Under the pieces are notes generated by a model. The model had not been told where the DNA came from. It did not search any database and worked only from the letters and a program-made list of their open reading frames with translations. A DNA stretch of 64,000 bases, taken from Pocillopora verrucosa (lineage: Eukaryota > Cnidaria > Anthozoa > Scleractinia > Pocilloporidae). Location of the stretch: contig NC_089319.1 of the NCBI RefSeq assembly GCF_036669915.1, positions 1,954,582 to 2,018,581 of the forward strand. Direction: 5' to 3'. Below are positions 33,016-45,175 of this stretch, in pieces (within the stretch, counting starts at the first letter, position 1; every line of letters starts with the position of its first letter). The translations under genes were made by a program, and so were the position numbers.

Positions 33016-33261
33016 ATTTATTATCCAACTACACAAAATAGACTACAAATAACGGGAGAATAGAGTGCAAATATCCTGAGATGTTGTACGGTTATTTGGA
33101 CTCTGGGTTATTTCGTTCTGTGAAAAAATCCTGTTTAACCAGTCGGCTGCGCGCGCTACGCTTCACTATCCGCTTTGCTTTTCCCGCCTTACGAGAAAAG
33201 CACAGAAAGACTTAATAGCAGAAAAAAAAACAAAAAAAAAAAAACAGTTGGATAATAAATA
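33016..33261. mobile_element. Possible MITE with 15-bp perfect terminal inverted repeat
   Basis: atttattatccaact (33016-33030) and its exact reverse complement agttggataataaat (33246-33260) enclose about 215 bp without an ORF. No second copy was found in the window, so this is only a structural call. Confidence 0.45.
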
Positions 33262-33270
33262 ACTTACCAG

Positions 33271-33336
33271 ACGTTTTCGGGTGTGTAGTGTCGCTGTGTA
33301 TTTTTACTCGCTGTTTGTATTTCGACTCGCCCTGCC

Positions 33337-33376
<40 letters not shown>

Positions 33377-33398
33377 AATACTTAACACCCGAAAACGT
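33271..33398. repeat. Long imperfect palindrome
   Basis: acgttttcgggtgt at 33271-33284 pairs with acacccgaaaacgt at 33385-33398. Inner stretches (tatttttactcg versus cgtaaaaatactcag; tatttcgac versus gtcaaaata) also pair, giving a hairpin of about 55 bp per arm with a CG-rich loop. Confidence 0.7.
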
Positions 33399-33460
33399 TT
33401 AATACGATAGATATATCTGATTGAAGCGGCAGGAGTCACAATCGTCTCATCGTTTCCTTT

Positions 33461-33650
33461 TTCAACCCTTTCACTCCCAGATCTCGTTTGTAACTCTCAC
33501 TGTCTGCTATATAATTCTTATGTTAGTTCAGAGAATTTGGTATTGGATCAACTAATGACCCCCTACACGAGGATCTGCTTGATATTGTATCAATATCATG
33601 ATGAAAAATTCTGTCTTGGTCACTCATGGAAGAAATGTCAAATGGTTCAA
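33461..33650 (+). mobile_element. MITE family 2, copy 4 (diverged)
   Basis: Shares 'caaccctttcactcccagatctcg', 'ttagttcagagaatttggtatt', 'tctgcttgatattgt' and 'attctgtcttggtcactca' with copies 2 and 3 near LSM6. The ends are changed to ttcaa, so the inverted termini are eroded. Confidence 0.7.
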
Positions 33651-34010
33651 TCTCAGTGCGATTCAAGTGAGGATAAAAGCGTTTACTTTCGGAAAAATAA
33701 AACTTCAATTTAATTATATTACGGCCAGAAGCATGTTGCACGTCTTTTTGTTACTTCTTTCATACAACATCTAACACCTTTTTAATGACACAAAAGAAAA
33801 AAATAATTAATACAGAACTGAATAAAAACAGTAAGTTATCTTTGTTTCATGGTGGTTCACAAATAAGACGCTCGAAAATTTTTCCGTACTTGTGCAGTGT
33901 TCATTCGCTACTGGCTATTTCTCCAATATTGACAGTCAGTCACTGAGTTGTGGTTAACAGACTTCCACTAACCAACTGAACTGAAGACCTTAGAAGGTTT
34001 CCTCACAGTT

Positions 34011-34946
34011 CTACGGTGGGACTGGAACATAATCTGCTGGCTGGAATTGACTGCAACGAAGAGCCAACTTGATGTGATGGCGGAAGTGTGCACTATGAAG
34101 GGCGTAAATGAATGGATTCATGGCTGAGTTGAGGCCCACAAGCAGTACTGTGCTGATGTATGACGGCGAATCATAATCGTAAATCGACTCAAACGGTTGC
34201 AACACGTATAGCACCAAATTTGGCAACCGACAGACTCCATACACTATAGTTACGACTATGGCCATTTTGGTCACTTTCCGAATAGCTCGGATTCGCACCT
34301 GGTCCGAGATTAAAGTAGCACGGACACGTCGTCCTTTCCAGAGCTTACGTAGAATCCTAAAGTAAACAAATCCAATAATTGCCATCGGAATTAAACCAAA
34401 CCCGAACAGACACCCAAGTGTGTACGCTTCCCGCAATTTTTCGTGATTTGACCAGAGTTCAGGGCAATGTATTTTTTCATCGCTATGCCTCACCACGAAA
34501 AACAAAGGCAAGTTGAAAATAATTGCATAGAGCCAGCCAGTGAGAATTGAAACTGCCAATCGTTGATTAGTAGGGCGCCAGCGTTTGTCGAGGGGGTAGA
34601 TAACCGCAAAATAGCGCTCAAAGGACAACACGACCAATGAAGAAGTGGATGCTGCCATTCCAACCCAAATCAAGTTACCGCCAGTTAGCCATATACAGAG
34701 ATAGTCACCTGTGTTACCATGAGGGTGTCGAAAAGCCCAATTTACCACGTAATCTGGAATGATGAATAGCGCTATCATCATATCTGAAACAGCTAAGTTG
34801 ACGAGAAGGTAATTGACCGGTGCTCGCATCCCACGGAATCGGAAGACAACAAGGCAGACTAATCCGTTTCCAAGGAGATTTACTAAGACAACCGCAGAGA
34901 AAGAAATGGCGAAGCCCAGATCTGCAGCAGATAGAGTCGAGTTCAT
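34011..34946 (-). CDS. Class A GPCR B, paralogue of GPCR A with Arg at the toggle-switch position
   Basis: A 311-residue seven-helix receptor, single coding exon, closely similar to GPCR A through all helices. Landmarks: N27 (LLGN) in TM1, D55 in TM2, C84 and C161 for the disulphide, ERY at 110-112, W138 in TM4, NPFIY at 278-282. N2 in MNST could be glycosylated. The TM6 CWxP motif reads CRLP (239-242): the tryptophan expected as the activation toggle switch (position 6.48) is Arg, codon CGG where TGG is expected. Everything else looks intact, so it is called a gene, perhaps with altered signalling. 'ttttacag' 53 bases upstream of the ATG suggests a 5' UTR acceptor. Ligand unknown. Confidence 0.9.
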   Translation of the reverse strand: MNSTLSAADLGFAISFSAVVLVNLLGNGLVCLVVFRFRGMRAPVNYLLVNLAVSDMMIALFIIPDYVVNWAFRHPHGNTGDYLCIWLTGGNLIWVGMAASTSSLVVLSFERYFAVIYPLDKRWRPTNQRLAVSILTGWLYAIIFNLPLFFVVRHSDEKIHCPELWSNHEKLREAYTLGCLFGFGLIPMAIIGFVYFRILRKLWKGRRVRATLISDQVRIRAIRKVTKMAIVVTIVYGVCRLPNLVLYVLQPFESIYDYDSPSYISTVLLVGLNSAMNPFIYALHSAHFRHHIKLALRCSQFQPADYVPVPP

Positions 34947-37869
34947 GCTTCAATGTAGTTATCGATTCAGAAACATAAGGCGAGCTTTTTGCCTGTAAAA
35001 GTGAAATTAATTTGGTAAACACACACGCATGTCAAAGATCGGCGGTGAATAATGCTAGAGCTGGTGTTACAAATTTCAATTTCCCGACGAAATTGAAAGC
35101 AAGTTCCTTTCATCAAACAAGTTTTCTCCGTTATCTTAAGGCAAAAGAGGTTGATAGTATTTAAATACGCGAAACCAACCACTTTGGTTCGAGAAAGTGG
35201 AATCCTTACACGTTTCTCATCTAACAATATCTTAAACTGTTTATTGAGCAATGGCGTCAAGAGCAATCGACAGCACACGAACATTTCTAACCTGAAATGC
35301 TATCGTGTGTCTGAAAGTTCGTAAAACAACACCTTACCGTAGTTTAAAGAGGGAACATCAACACTTTCATATGCAGAGTAATAGCTTTATAAACCTTTGA
35401 TTGAAATAGCGTTCATGTTATAACTTAATTGTGGATGCCAATATTGATATTCCTCGTAAGAAACTACTGTGACGCAATATAAAATTAAGCGGATAAACCG
35501 AGCAGTTCCCATCGTAATCTACAACGAGAGTAATCAGAAAACCTAGAAAAATTTCTTGGAGCTGTGTTATCTGAGGGATTGCCGACAGATTACGCCAATA
35601 AGAAGGCGGCTAATGAATTACTCCCTAAGGTGGGTTACCTTGAATCTGAGTGATGACTCCTTGTTGTTTTCTTCTTCTGCAGGAAGACTTACCAACAGAA
35701 TAGTCTTATTGAAAGACGAAGACGGCGAAAAAAGCATAGAATATCACCAGTGAGTCTCATACTTGCATAATGTGTGCTGAAATCAGCTGAATCAACTGTT
35801 CAAAGTACGATTGCTGTAAGCGACATTTCGAATTCCAGACAGGAACAGCGTGACGTTCTGAAAGTGACGTCACAAGGCCATCATGTTGCGCAAAGCCTCT
35901 ATACTCAGAGGTGAATCATTTGTCACGCAAAACATCGAAGACTTTTGCACGTCAAATCGAATAGTTGAGGGAAAATACCATGCATCATCCATGTCAGATG
36001 TTGGCTCAGCTTCACTGACCAGTTCCTGAGAGAGGACTTGAACAAAGGTAACTTAATTTCACTTCCTTCAGTCTTACTACATAAAATACTCACGAGGAAC
36101 GCGAAACGCAATCTAGGAATAGAAATCCAAAAATCCCTTTATTTACATAACACAACTGACATGTAAATTTCGTTTCTCTCGAAAGCATGGTGTGAATCTT
36201 CCCCGCTCATTTCAGCATTCTTCATGATTCTGGTCACGTACGAGATCATTGTCATGTCACGCAACACACGAACGGTTTATCTTCTTCCAGAGAGAGGACG
36301 TTACTTGGTGTTTTCTACAGATCCCCTGTCGATACCGTTTGAAAAATGCCAAAAAAGGCTATCTAGTTGATTTTTGACGTCACGGATTACCGCAGGCACG
36401 CCATTACTGGTCCTTTGGCCCTTGCTTTGTAAGTTTCCTTAATTGGAACTTAATAACGTACACAAAGCTCTTTTTGCCATATTGTTTGGCGCTGAACATT
36501 ACTTAATGAGAGCACGCTCGCAAATTTCCGTAGACGATGTCTTTATAGGAAGGTTATTCTTTTGTTTCATACTGAGTTATACAGGAGCTGCACTAAAAAT
36601 GAGTCATCAAACGTCAGAAAACCACTTATTAAAATCAGCAGGTGGGTTTATAAGTGCAGAGAGGAAATTGTAAACGCCATTTATTTTCTCAAAATGACAG
36701 AGCCATCATTGGCTCGATTGTTTTGAAACTTAATCCATGTAAAAAACATGGCAGCAAAAGCCACTGATAAAGTTATTGACTTGGGAAAGTAGCAGACATA
36801 ATGTAGTGGTAAGAATTTACGCCGTGGAAATGACTCTGACACTGAATGTAGTCGCCGAAACCGGTAATAAACACAACCAATTTGGCGTAATGTGTGTGAA
36901 TCGAAAAGACGTGTTTATTTTTCATTAAAAAGTCCGAGAGAGCAATTACCTTTGTCAGCGTGAAATCGCCTTCTGATAATCACTGGAAAAGATCCCCAAA
37001 TGATATGAAAATGTGCAAAATATGGGTCTCATTAATAAAAAATTTAAAATACCAAATTGAAGATAAGCTCAAAGGGTCTTAATTTCGCTCTAAAACATAG
37101 AATTATGAATCTCTGTTTAGATACCGGAAAGAAATGGGTAACAGTGGACAGAATCCATATCGTATTTAATTTCTCTCAACGAGAAACGCTGCAGACATGT
37201 TTACACGTAACTTCTGCCGAAAAGACGAGTTGATTATGAAATTTTAAGCGCTGATGACTCTGTAATGAAGCAAAAAAAGCAAATTTTATCGTATTCATTC
37301 ATGATTGACGGTTTTTTTGCCAATTCATTTAAAAGGGTGTCCTGTACGGGTAGCCAGTCATTACTATTCATAGATATTTGTCGAAAGCCCTTGATTTGGT
37401 TTCTGACGAGTGTCAGAAATTTTGTCGAGCAGTTAAGTAATTTGCACAAAAAAGAATTAAAAAATAAACAAGTTAAGCAAACTTGGTAAAGTAGCTTTCA
37501 TAAAACTCTTAGGGCAACTTTACATGACAATCCCTGAGTTGATCAATTTAACCACAGAGAACAGTGGCGTGGTCTAAGAAAGCGAAAGAAAAAAAACACC
37601 AACATTTCATTTTTTTTGTAAACAAATGGAATTGCTTCCTGTATTAAATATAGGTATTTATAGCACTAGTTTGTTTAGTGAAATCATCGTCCCAATGAAG
37701 TGCACCTTCCTTAAATATTAACACGGGGTATTGTTACAAATCTAATCAGCATATCTACCGGCCAAAACAACTTTTCCACGGCCGGCCTAAACTCGGTGAA
37801 TTGGTTGCACGTATTTTTTTTAAAAAAAAAGAAAAACAAGTCATAGATTTTTCAGCTTCGAGATTTATA
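34947..37869. other. Intergenic stretch between the divergent GPCR genes B and C
   Basis: This 2.9-kb segment separates minus-strand GPCR B from plus-strand GPCR C and must contain both promoters. ORFs of 61-105 codons on both strands have no family signature. I see no repeat array in it. Confidence 0.5.
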
Positions 37870-38760
37870 ATGCTATCTGCCAACGACTTTGCTCTCGTGG
37901 TGGCGTTTTCACTACTATCTATCGTCGATTTCGTCGGGAACTTACTGGTTTGTATGATAATTCTTCAGCGAAAGCGGTTCCGATTTCGTCGTTCGACCCT
38001 CGATTTTCTTTTCCTTAACTTGGCTGTGGCAGATATCATGGTAGCAGTCTTTGCGATTCCAAGATACGTTCTTAGCCCATTTTTTGTCCATCCTCTTGGC
38101 TCTGCCGGAGACCTCTTGTGCCGTTTTATCACCGGTGGAAATCTCATGTGGACCGGAGGTGCCGCATCTGTTTTCACACTTGTCGTCATCGCCTTTGAAC
38201 GCCGCCATGTTGTCGTCAGACCTCATCTGTTTACCAAGAAGTTGACAATGGCGAAATTGCGAGGTTTGGTCATATTATCTTGGGCCTCTGCCTCGCTGCT
38301 CAATCTGCCGTTGTTTTTTATCATGTCCTACGATAGCGAAACTAATTTCTGCATAGAAAATTGGCCAAACCCTTTGCTTCCAAAACTATATGGCATAGTT
38401 TGGTTTTGTGTCGTCGGAGCATCGCCGGTCATTTTCATGGCTATTGTATACTCGAAAATTGTTCACCAGCTGTGGCTGAAGAAATCCACATCATCAAGGT
38501 TTAATAGAAGAGCCATTCTTATGTCAAAGAAAGTCACTAAAATGGCCATAACATTGACAGTTATTTATTCAGTATGTTGGCTGCCGAATCTAGTTCTGTA
38601 CATCCTGGCATTTAACATTTCTGACGCTGTGTACGGTTCGCCTTTGTACAGATGGACAGTGGTTTTGACTTGTTTGAACTCTACAGTGAATCCTTTTGTG
38701 TATACACTTCAAAGTAGACGTTTTAGACAGTCAATAAGGCGGGCTCTGACGTGTAAATAA
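37870..38760 (+). CDS. Class A GPCR C, divergent paralogue, opposite strand
   Basis: A 296-residue seven-helix receptor, single coding exon. The frame is open back to 37801, but the first ATG is at 37870, and starting there aligns with the short N-termini of paralogues A and B. Landmarks: N24 (FVGN) in TM1, D55 in TM2, C84 and C161 for the disulphide, ERRH at 110-113 in place of ERYY or ERYF, W138 in TM4, CWLP at 236-239, NPFVY at 274-278, and a short basic tail ending CK. Inner loop 1 is more basic (RKRFRFRRS) than in A and B. It differs from A and B much more than they differ from each other. Ligand and coupling are unknown. Confidence 0.88.
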   Translation: MLSANDFALVVAFSLLSIVDFVGNLLVCMIILQRKRFRFRRSTLDFLFLNLAVADIMVAVFAIPRYVLSPFFVHPLGSAGDLLCRFITGGNLMWTGGAASVFTLVVIAFERRHVVVRPHLFTKKLTMAKLRGLVILSWASASLLNLPLFFIMSYDSETNFCIENWPNPLLPKLYGIVWFCVVGASPVIFMAIVYSKIVHQLWLKKSTSSRFNRRAILMSKKVTKMAITLTVIYSVCWLPNLVLYILAFNISDAVYGSPLYRWTVVLTCLNSTVNPFVYTLQSRRFRQSIRRALTCK

Positions 38761-40348
38761 GCCAGAACGGCGAACTCAATTATAACTCGCCCACATTTAC
38801 TTGGAAATTTCTAACATTGCTGTTTTCACTTGTGAGAAACGATTACCCATGCCTTTTTTTTTTTCGAAAACTGAGTCAACCAGTTGTCGTATTGTACAGG
38901 TCTTGCATTGTTAACCAAAAAAAATGATCTCCAGATTAGTGAACGGGATATTGAGGGTTCCTGTTGCATTCATATAACTCTTGTTAAAATGCTTGTTTCT
39001 TTCAATCTAATGCAATCGTCTGAGGTTTTAGGGGCATATTGATAACGATCGAAGATGAAGTTTTGTAATATCCTTTAAGCCGGTTTAAGTAAAAAAAAAT
39101 GCAGTTCTAACGATTATTTTCCACAAAACTGCTTACTGATTTTTCACTTTTCAGTTTTTTTTCTATACTATACTGAGTAATGCGGAGATTACTTTTCTAT
39201 AAGCTGATGTAGAGACTATTATTTGTTTCTTATTCATCGTCAGCTTACTTAAAATGTCAGGATAATCCCGGTTAGAAGTTATCAGTTGTTGTTTTATCTT
39301 GAGTTTTGACAGACGTGGAAAAATAATGAAACTGTTGAAAACAGTAGAGGATATTCCATCTTATAAGATGCTTAAAAGACCATTTTAAATTGTATATTCA
39401 ATATGAATGAGCAGGGGAGTGTATTTAGAAACGCCTGTTCATCTGGAGCAAATAATCTCCGAAATGAAGTCCATTTATTCTGAATCGTAACAATGACGAT
39501 TTCAAGCACTTCTCTGGCTCTATACGTGAGAAACAAATTGATCATCTTGAGTATACGTCATACGTAGAGACTAATTTTTTGTTAGATACACCTGCTTCTT
39601 TTTTTTCGTAATTTAGTAGATCACGTTTGGCAAGAGGAATTGATAGTGCTGCTAATACGCCAGATGATGAAAACCTGATTTTTCAGAGATATCACCTCAG
39701 GATATACGCTAGTAAAATATAATGAATGTTGACAGTATTCATGATATATGGCCCCATTATCAACAAGTTAGGGTGTGACAGAGATTGATTCAATATCTTG
39801 TAAGTTCAAAGAGAATGTTATATAAATGATCCCTGTTACCAGAAAATGGATTTAACTTTGGATCCAATTTGATCTGAATTTGAATGGTGGTCAAATCAAA
39901 GAGAATTTCTGAAAAAGCTCAAACATCATGCTTAAAAACCCGTGTGCCATGACTAGATTGTTATCCGCTTGCATTAAAAATGCAAACCGTATTTGCATCA
40001 CGCACGGTGAATTATGTAAGTCTTTTAGTGAATTTCGTTTTTTATGCGTATCCGTAACTCAGAACTAAAGATACTGAACAAGGATGAAGTTTACAGACAA
40101 CGGGTAAGCTACAATTTCCTTAAAACAGAAGAGTAGATTGATTTCATTATGATATTGAATATATACCATACGTTCTATTAATAATACCATAGGACATTCA
40201 CTCTCTTTCATGATGCGTCCATATATGTTCTTCATTTATGCTCCATGTGAGCGAAAAATTTCCTCCTTTCATTCCCGGAATAAACTGTCGGACGCACGTA
40301 GTTTTTAGCTTTTAATGAAGAGTTCTTAAGTTTTAATTTGTCACTAGG
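38761..40348. other. Intergenic stretch between GPCR C and the DEG/ENaC gene
   Basis: The two genes converge here. Nothing beyond their 3' flanks is seen; AT-rich with no repeat family noticed. Confidence 0.5.
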
Positions 40349-43300
40349 TTAAGTTGGGTATTCTCTGCGAAATGCACGAACATAATATATGGCCACAAGC
40401 AGATCCGCAAATTCAAAAATAGTCATGAGACTTCCTCCGAGGAAGAGACCCATATTGCCTCCAATTTCACCTGAAGTGTAATAGATATAAGCTTTATGAA
40501 TAGACTTGCAATAACATAGATTAATAAACATGATAAATTCAAACACATTACTAAATGGTTAGATGGGTGAATATCTGACAAAATGAACAGATAATTATGA
40601 TAGTTATTAATTTCGGTCTGTTACGAACTATAATACAGTAAGTTTATTTATTTATCTTTGATTAAATTCTTCAAACCAATCTTTGAGGCTGAAGTTCGGG
40701 GTGCAGTCACTGGGCATGTAAAGCGAGTAAAGCTTTTCATACGCAGCCTAACTAAGTGTATCAACAACTGTTTGTCGTAAAGAGCAAATATAATGGAACA
40801 TCACGAAAATTAGTAGGTGAACACGAAGCCTCAATAGATTGAACCAAGTCGCACGAGCTTCTTTGAACAAGCTCCTGCATTAATAGGAAGAGAAGGAAAA
40901 TTGAACCAAGTGAGGCCGCTTACCAAACAGAGCCTCAATTCCAAACGCAACAGTCTGTTCGTGTAATTCATAGCTGAGTGATTTGTAACCAATCTGAAGA
41001 AAAACTGTGTTTTCCCTAAGAAAAAAAAAATACTGTACAGCTTATATCAAATATGTTAATAAAGTAGTGGATCGCGCGTCTCCTGGGGGTGGAAAGCAAA
41101 AGACCACGGTAGGAACTTGCTAATTTAAACTTATCACCCTATCTAGTACACAAAGCTACAGCATTTTCGCACCAGTTGGCCCTGTTTGTTCAGAATCCTA
41201 TCCTTTAATCAAAGGTTGTAGCTCTGAAAACGCGCACGCCTCTGTCACAATAACAACATGAAAAGCTTACGCCACCGGTGACCTGAAAGTCACTCACCCT
41301 TCCCGCGTTTAATACAGGCGATCGTTAAGTTCTTATTGGGTCGTCATGAAATTACTTTGTTGTGGAGCTCTAAAACTGAGAGTCTGGATAACGGTGGCGA
41401 TAAAAATAATAATAAACTCGAGTTGCTTACCTTAAGTACTTCAATGTGCTTCCATCTCCATTGGGCTGGAGCAAATTTGCTGTTCCAGCATCCGGGAACT
41501 TAGAGTAATACACCTCTGTAGTGTATCTCACTTCTTTACAAGGATTAGGACAATCACATTTTGTTGCATCAAGTTCGCCTGGCAAAGTGAAAAAGAAATA
41601 CATACATCATATGCATTTCTGCTCAATATGCCTCGAAAGCCAGCTCATGGAGCACTTGGTGGTGTTCCGTTGTAGTTAAGACTTACTTCTACGACTTCAA
41701 CGCCAGGATCATATATCGATGGTGAGGTGAAAAATCCTCCCTTTCCCGCACATATTCTCGTATTTCCCATGATAAAATGAAAAGACTTACACACGACTCT
41801 AAACAAAGGTCGAAAAAGGAGGAAGCGCACTCCACTTACTTGTGACGTCTTGGATACAATTTGCATCATATTTGGCGCATGGTCTGACGGTTGATGCTGA
41901 AAAAAAAAGACATGAAAATTGAGCTACAATGCTTAAAATGTCTCCATTCTTTTCCCAATCCCTCCTACTCTTCCCCTTTCGCTCGAAACGGTTTCAACGT
42001 ATCACTGAAATGCAAGACACTTCCATAGTTATAAGGAAACCATCGTAATTCTGTCTATAAGCAGTGTATTCCATTTGGGGATTAATTTGAAGTGTGTATG
42101 AAGAGAGCGTGATCCGATTTCTGCAGGCTAGAGAGGTGGTTTCAAGGGAAAGCTTTAAGACTAAGAGCACAAAAATTTCAATAAACAAACAAAAGAAAGG
42201 AGCAAGGCAGGTGAAAAACGGAAGTTAAAATCTTAATGAAAGTTTGCTCACCTGAATATGTTGCAAAACGGCACTGGCAGTTTTCGATGATGGCTTCTTG
42301 GAGACATTCAAACTGGCATCCCGTTATCGTATAATTACTTATCGTTTTCAATTTCTTGTTTTCGCATTTCGTTTCGTACGGCTCCTTAAGGTTGACAATC
42401 TGAAAAAGAACCAGGAAAGAAAGAAAGTAAAGAGCCAATCAAAAAATAGATTTCACAATCTACTCATTGGAGTTGTTTTGGGTTCAGTGCCTCCCTTATT
42501 TCGTGTGGATAGCCATCCAGTTTACCTCATCCAATTAAGATTTTATAGAGTAATTTTCAATTGAGTATCCAAATTAATCTGAGATTACATTGGTTTTGCC
42601 TTGCTTCGCTCTGTAATTGGTCCAGAAAGCTCGCAACATTCTCCAAACCGATCGGTTGCAAAACTGAAACCAATCACAACTTAGTCGCCCGTATTTTCCC
42701 GCGCTTTAGGCATTTTGGCTCTTAAAGGTATTTTCCTTTCTTCCTATTGGCGAACAGCACTCTAAAATAACTTAGATTCATGCAACTCCTGTCGTCGTCA
42801 TCATTATCGTTGTCTTTATTGTTGTCATGAATTTATCTGGACCCACCCTTTTCTGATGTAAAATTATTGTTGCCATTGATCCTGGTGAAACATTGATGCC
42901 GTCCAAAGGATTAATAAATTCTCCTTGCTGATGAATCACGACGCTGAATCCCTCTGAAAATCTTGCAAATGCATAGTCATCAATTTGTGCGTCTAACAAA
43001 ATGTTCAAACCGCCTACAGGGCCTCCAATTTCAGCCTTTTTAATGTTCTCCGGACCCGCGTTGAAAGTATGACACAAACCCCAATCAGTGACGGTTGGTG
43101 TAAAATCATCTGTGCCACATTGTTTTTTAACTTCGCCGTTAAAAAAACAAACCTCAGGCACAAGCATTTCTTGAACACTCTGTCCGTACTTTTTGTAAAA
43201 TCTAACAGTATCAAAAAACTCTCCAGAAGTATTTTGAGCAGCAATTAGGCTTTGAGCGAACGGTATTGTGCAGTTTGGCACGAGATTTCCTCCGTCGAAT

Positions 43301-43892
43301 ATCAGGAAACTTAAGCAGCAGCAACTCATGGCTGCTCCACATGGCACCCCGTTACGCGCCGACTCAGTAACTGCACATACGCTGTCGTTTAAACCATATT
43401 TGGCAAAATTGGCGTCAACATCTAAGGCGTATATCTTTTTTTTGCTGACAGAATTGAGGGGACAAATTGAGACAGCTGGGAAATCCATTGCATTCACGTA
43501 TCTCTGAGTAATGACGGTGTTAATTGGGTGTTTGACGTATTTCTGCAGTGACTTGTACACAGTGAAACAGAAATATGACGAGAACATTAAAAGAATGAGC
43601 AACCAACCAACCCGAGCCCATAGAGGGCGTCTCCAGAAGACATAGCGAATTCCATGCAGCGAAGTATTATTCACAAAATCAGACCATATTTCATAATTCG
43701 ATGGTAACTTTTTGTTGTCGGCTTCGTCGTGAGAGGCAGTACGTGATTCCTTTGGCTCGAACGGTATCATTCGCTTGAGTTCAAGGCCACTTTGAAGTTC
43801 ACGGTTCGGAAGATATAGATCACGTTCAGCCGGCACAGTGCCTGGGAGCGGGAAGTTGTCTTCAGCCACAGGTACCCTTCGTGCCATAGTGC
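40349..43892 (-). CDS. DEG/ENaC family sodium channel (ASIC/HyNaC-like), six coding exons
   Basis: A subunit of a trimeric amiloride-sensitive-type cation channel of the plasma membrane; in cnidarians this family includes peptide-gated HyNaC channels. Coding exons: 43887-42847, 42399-42252, 41896-41840, 41578-41431, 41015-40924 and 40470-40349, all GT/AG with consistent phases (0, 1, 1, 2, 1). The total is 535 residues, a normal family length. Landmarks: a cytoplasmic N-terminus with the gating HG motif at 78-79, TM1 about 93-112, FPAVSICP at 136-143, a cysteine-rich extracellular domain (CENKK, CQFECLQE, CQCRF, CDCPNPCKE), then ENTVFLQIGYKSLSYE before TM2. The selectivity-filter GxS is GGS at 507-509. 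The coding exon carries 5 UTR bases after an acceptor at 43893-43894. Whether gating is by peptide, acid or other cannot be told. Confidence 0.92.
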
Positions 43893-45052
43893 CTATATAA
43901 CAACACCAAAAACAAAAAATAACAAAATATTTATTTATTTTTAATTCTCCTGTGAGGAAAGAGCTCTCAGCCGTCGACTTTAACCTGTTGCCAACATTGT
44001 TAATCTCTCTGAATTTGTTTATTATTACTTTAAATCTTTATTTTTTTTTTAACACAAGTTTCCTAACAAACTAAAAAGGGGCGAAGTATCCTGCATTTAA
44101 AAAAGCCTGGTGAGGCAGCTTGCGCAAGAGCTAGCATAGTTAGAATTATGTCAGCGATAAAGCCAAATTACATGCACAACTAATGCCCTTACACAATATA
44201 TTCTGTTGATTCATCCAAATCTACCTGCCGTGATAAATATTTCATATAAGACAAAATTTAAGAACATGATGCTAGATATTCAGAGGTCATCGCCCGAAGT
44301 GGCGATTGGCGCTTAAACAAATGAAAATTTCATTTGAAAACTTAATTCAATGTTTAAAAATTTTGCGAGGTCGTTGGCTTAGTTAATTTCTATTTGCACT
44401 ACTCAGTATACCATATAGAGGCAGGTAGTTCTATCTAAATTATGCATCGACTTTAAAAGAGATAAGCGAAAGATCTTGTTTGTTTTCTAGCAGTCTGTCA
44501 GTTTGCTGCGTTGTAATTATAATCTTTTATAGCTTAGGTTTGGAAACGTGAAATAAAGTTGAAAGTTAATCCACTCTCAAGGCGTATGTCCATTCATGCT
44601 TGACGTTGTTGTTGTTGTTGACTTCTGTTATAGCTTTGGGTAATGAATTTATGTCACGCAAAATGATTGATTACTTTTTACATAAAAATTGCAGCTGGGG
44701 AAAATACAGTAGTTCTCGGGTATATTTTAATGTCAAGCATTTCTGATAGAACAAGCTTTTATTTCCCTATAATCACAATATATTGGTAAAAGCAAGGATC
44801 TTTAAAATCGTTTAATTGATTTCTAGTCAACTGTGATCAATCAAATGTTGCTATCATCAACGACACGATTTCACGACGTACATCCTTTGCCACAACCGCT
44901 CACGACACCCTTAACAAACGAGAATTCGTGACTCAGTCGAAATGGTTAGTTTTCTTTTTTTATAAAGGAAACTGACACAATTACACGAATCGTACAATCA
45001 CGATATTGAGCACGTCAATTGCTCATGGCTATGAAGCAAGAAAATATCTTAC

Positions 45053-45175
45053 CTGATCAGTCACTGCTGGCTTCAGTTGCTCGTGATGGTAAAGAAGATC
45101 GAGATTTCGCACTCAAAATTGTCAGGGCAACACGAAAGTTCCGTTAAGAACCCTTAAAAAATGCTCGCTGAACTC
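45053..45175 (-). promoter_or_regulatory. Probable 5' UTR exon of the DEG/ENaC gene
   Basis: On the minus strand a strong donor (GATCAG|GTAAGA, exon end at 45053) faces the acceptor ttatatag at 43893-43894, which lies five bases before the start codon. This predicts a noncoding first exon and a 1.16-kb UTR intron. The upstream edge is not defined. Confidence 0.45.

Larger units (their letters stand above)
31223..34010. other. Intergenic stretch between GPCR A and GPCR B
   Basis: No gene is recognised. The 116-codon minus-strand ORF at 31755-32105 has no family signature. Two inverted-repeat elements and one MITE family 2 copy lie at 33016-33650 (separate entries). Confidence 0.5.

Noticed and set aside
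37801-37869. N-terminal extension of GPCR C
   Set aside because: The frame is open, but its first codon is TTG and the first ATG at 37870 matches the short N-termini of the paralogues.
37942-38245. Minus- and plus-strand ORFs overlapping GPCR C
   Set aside because: They lie in other frames of a clear receptor-coding exon.
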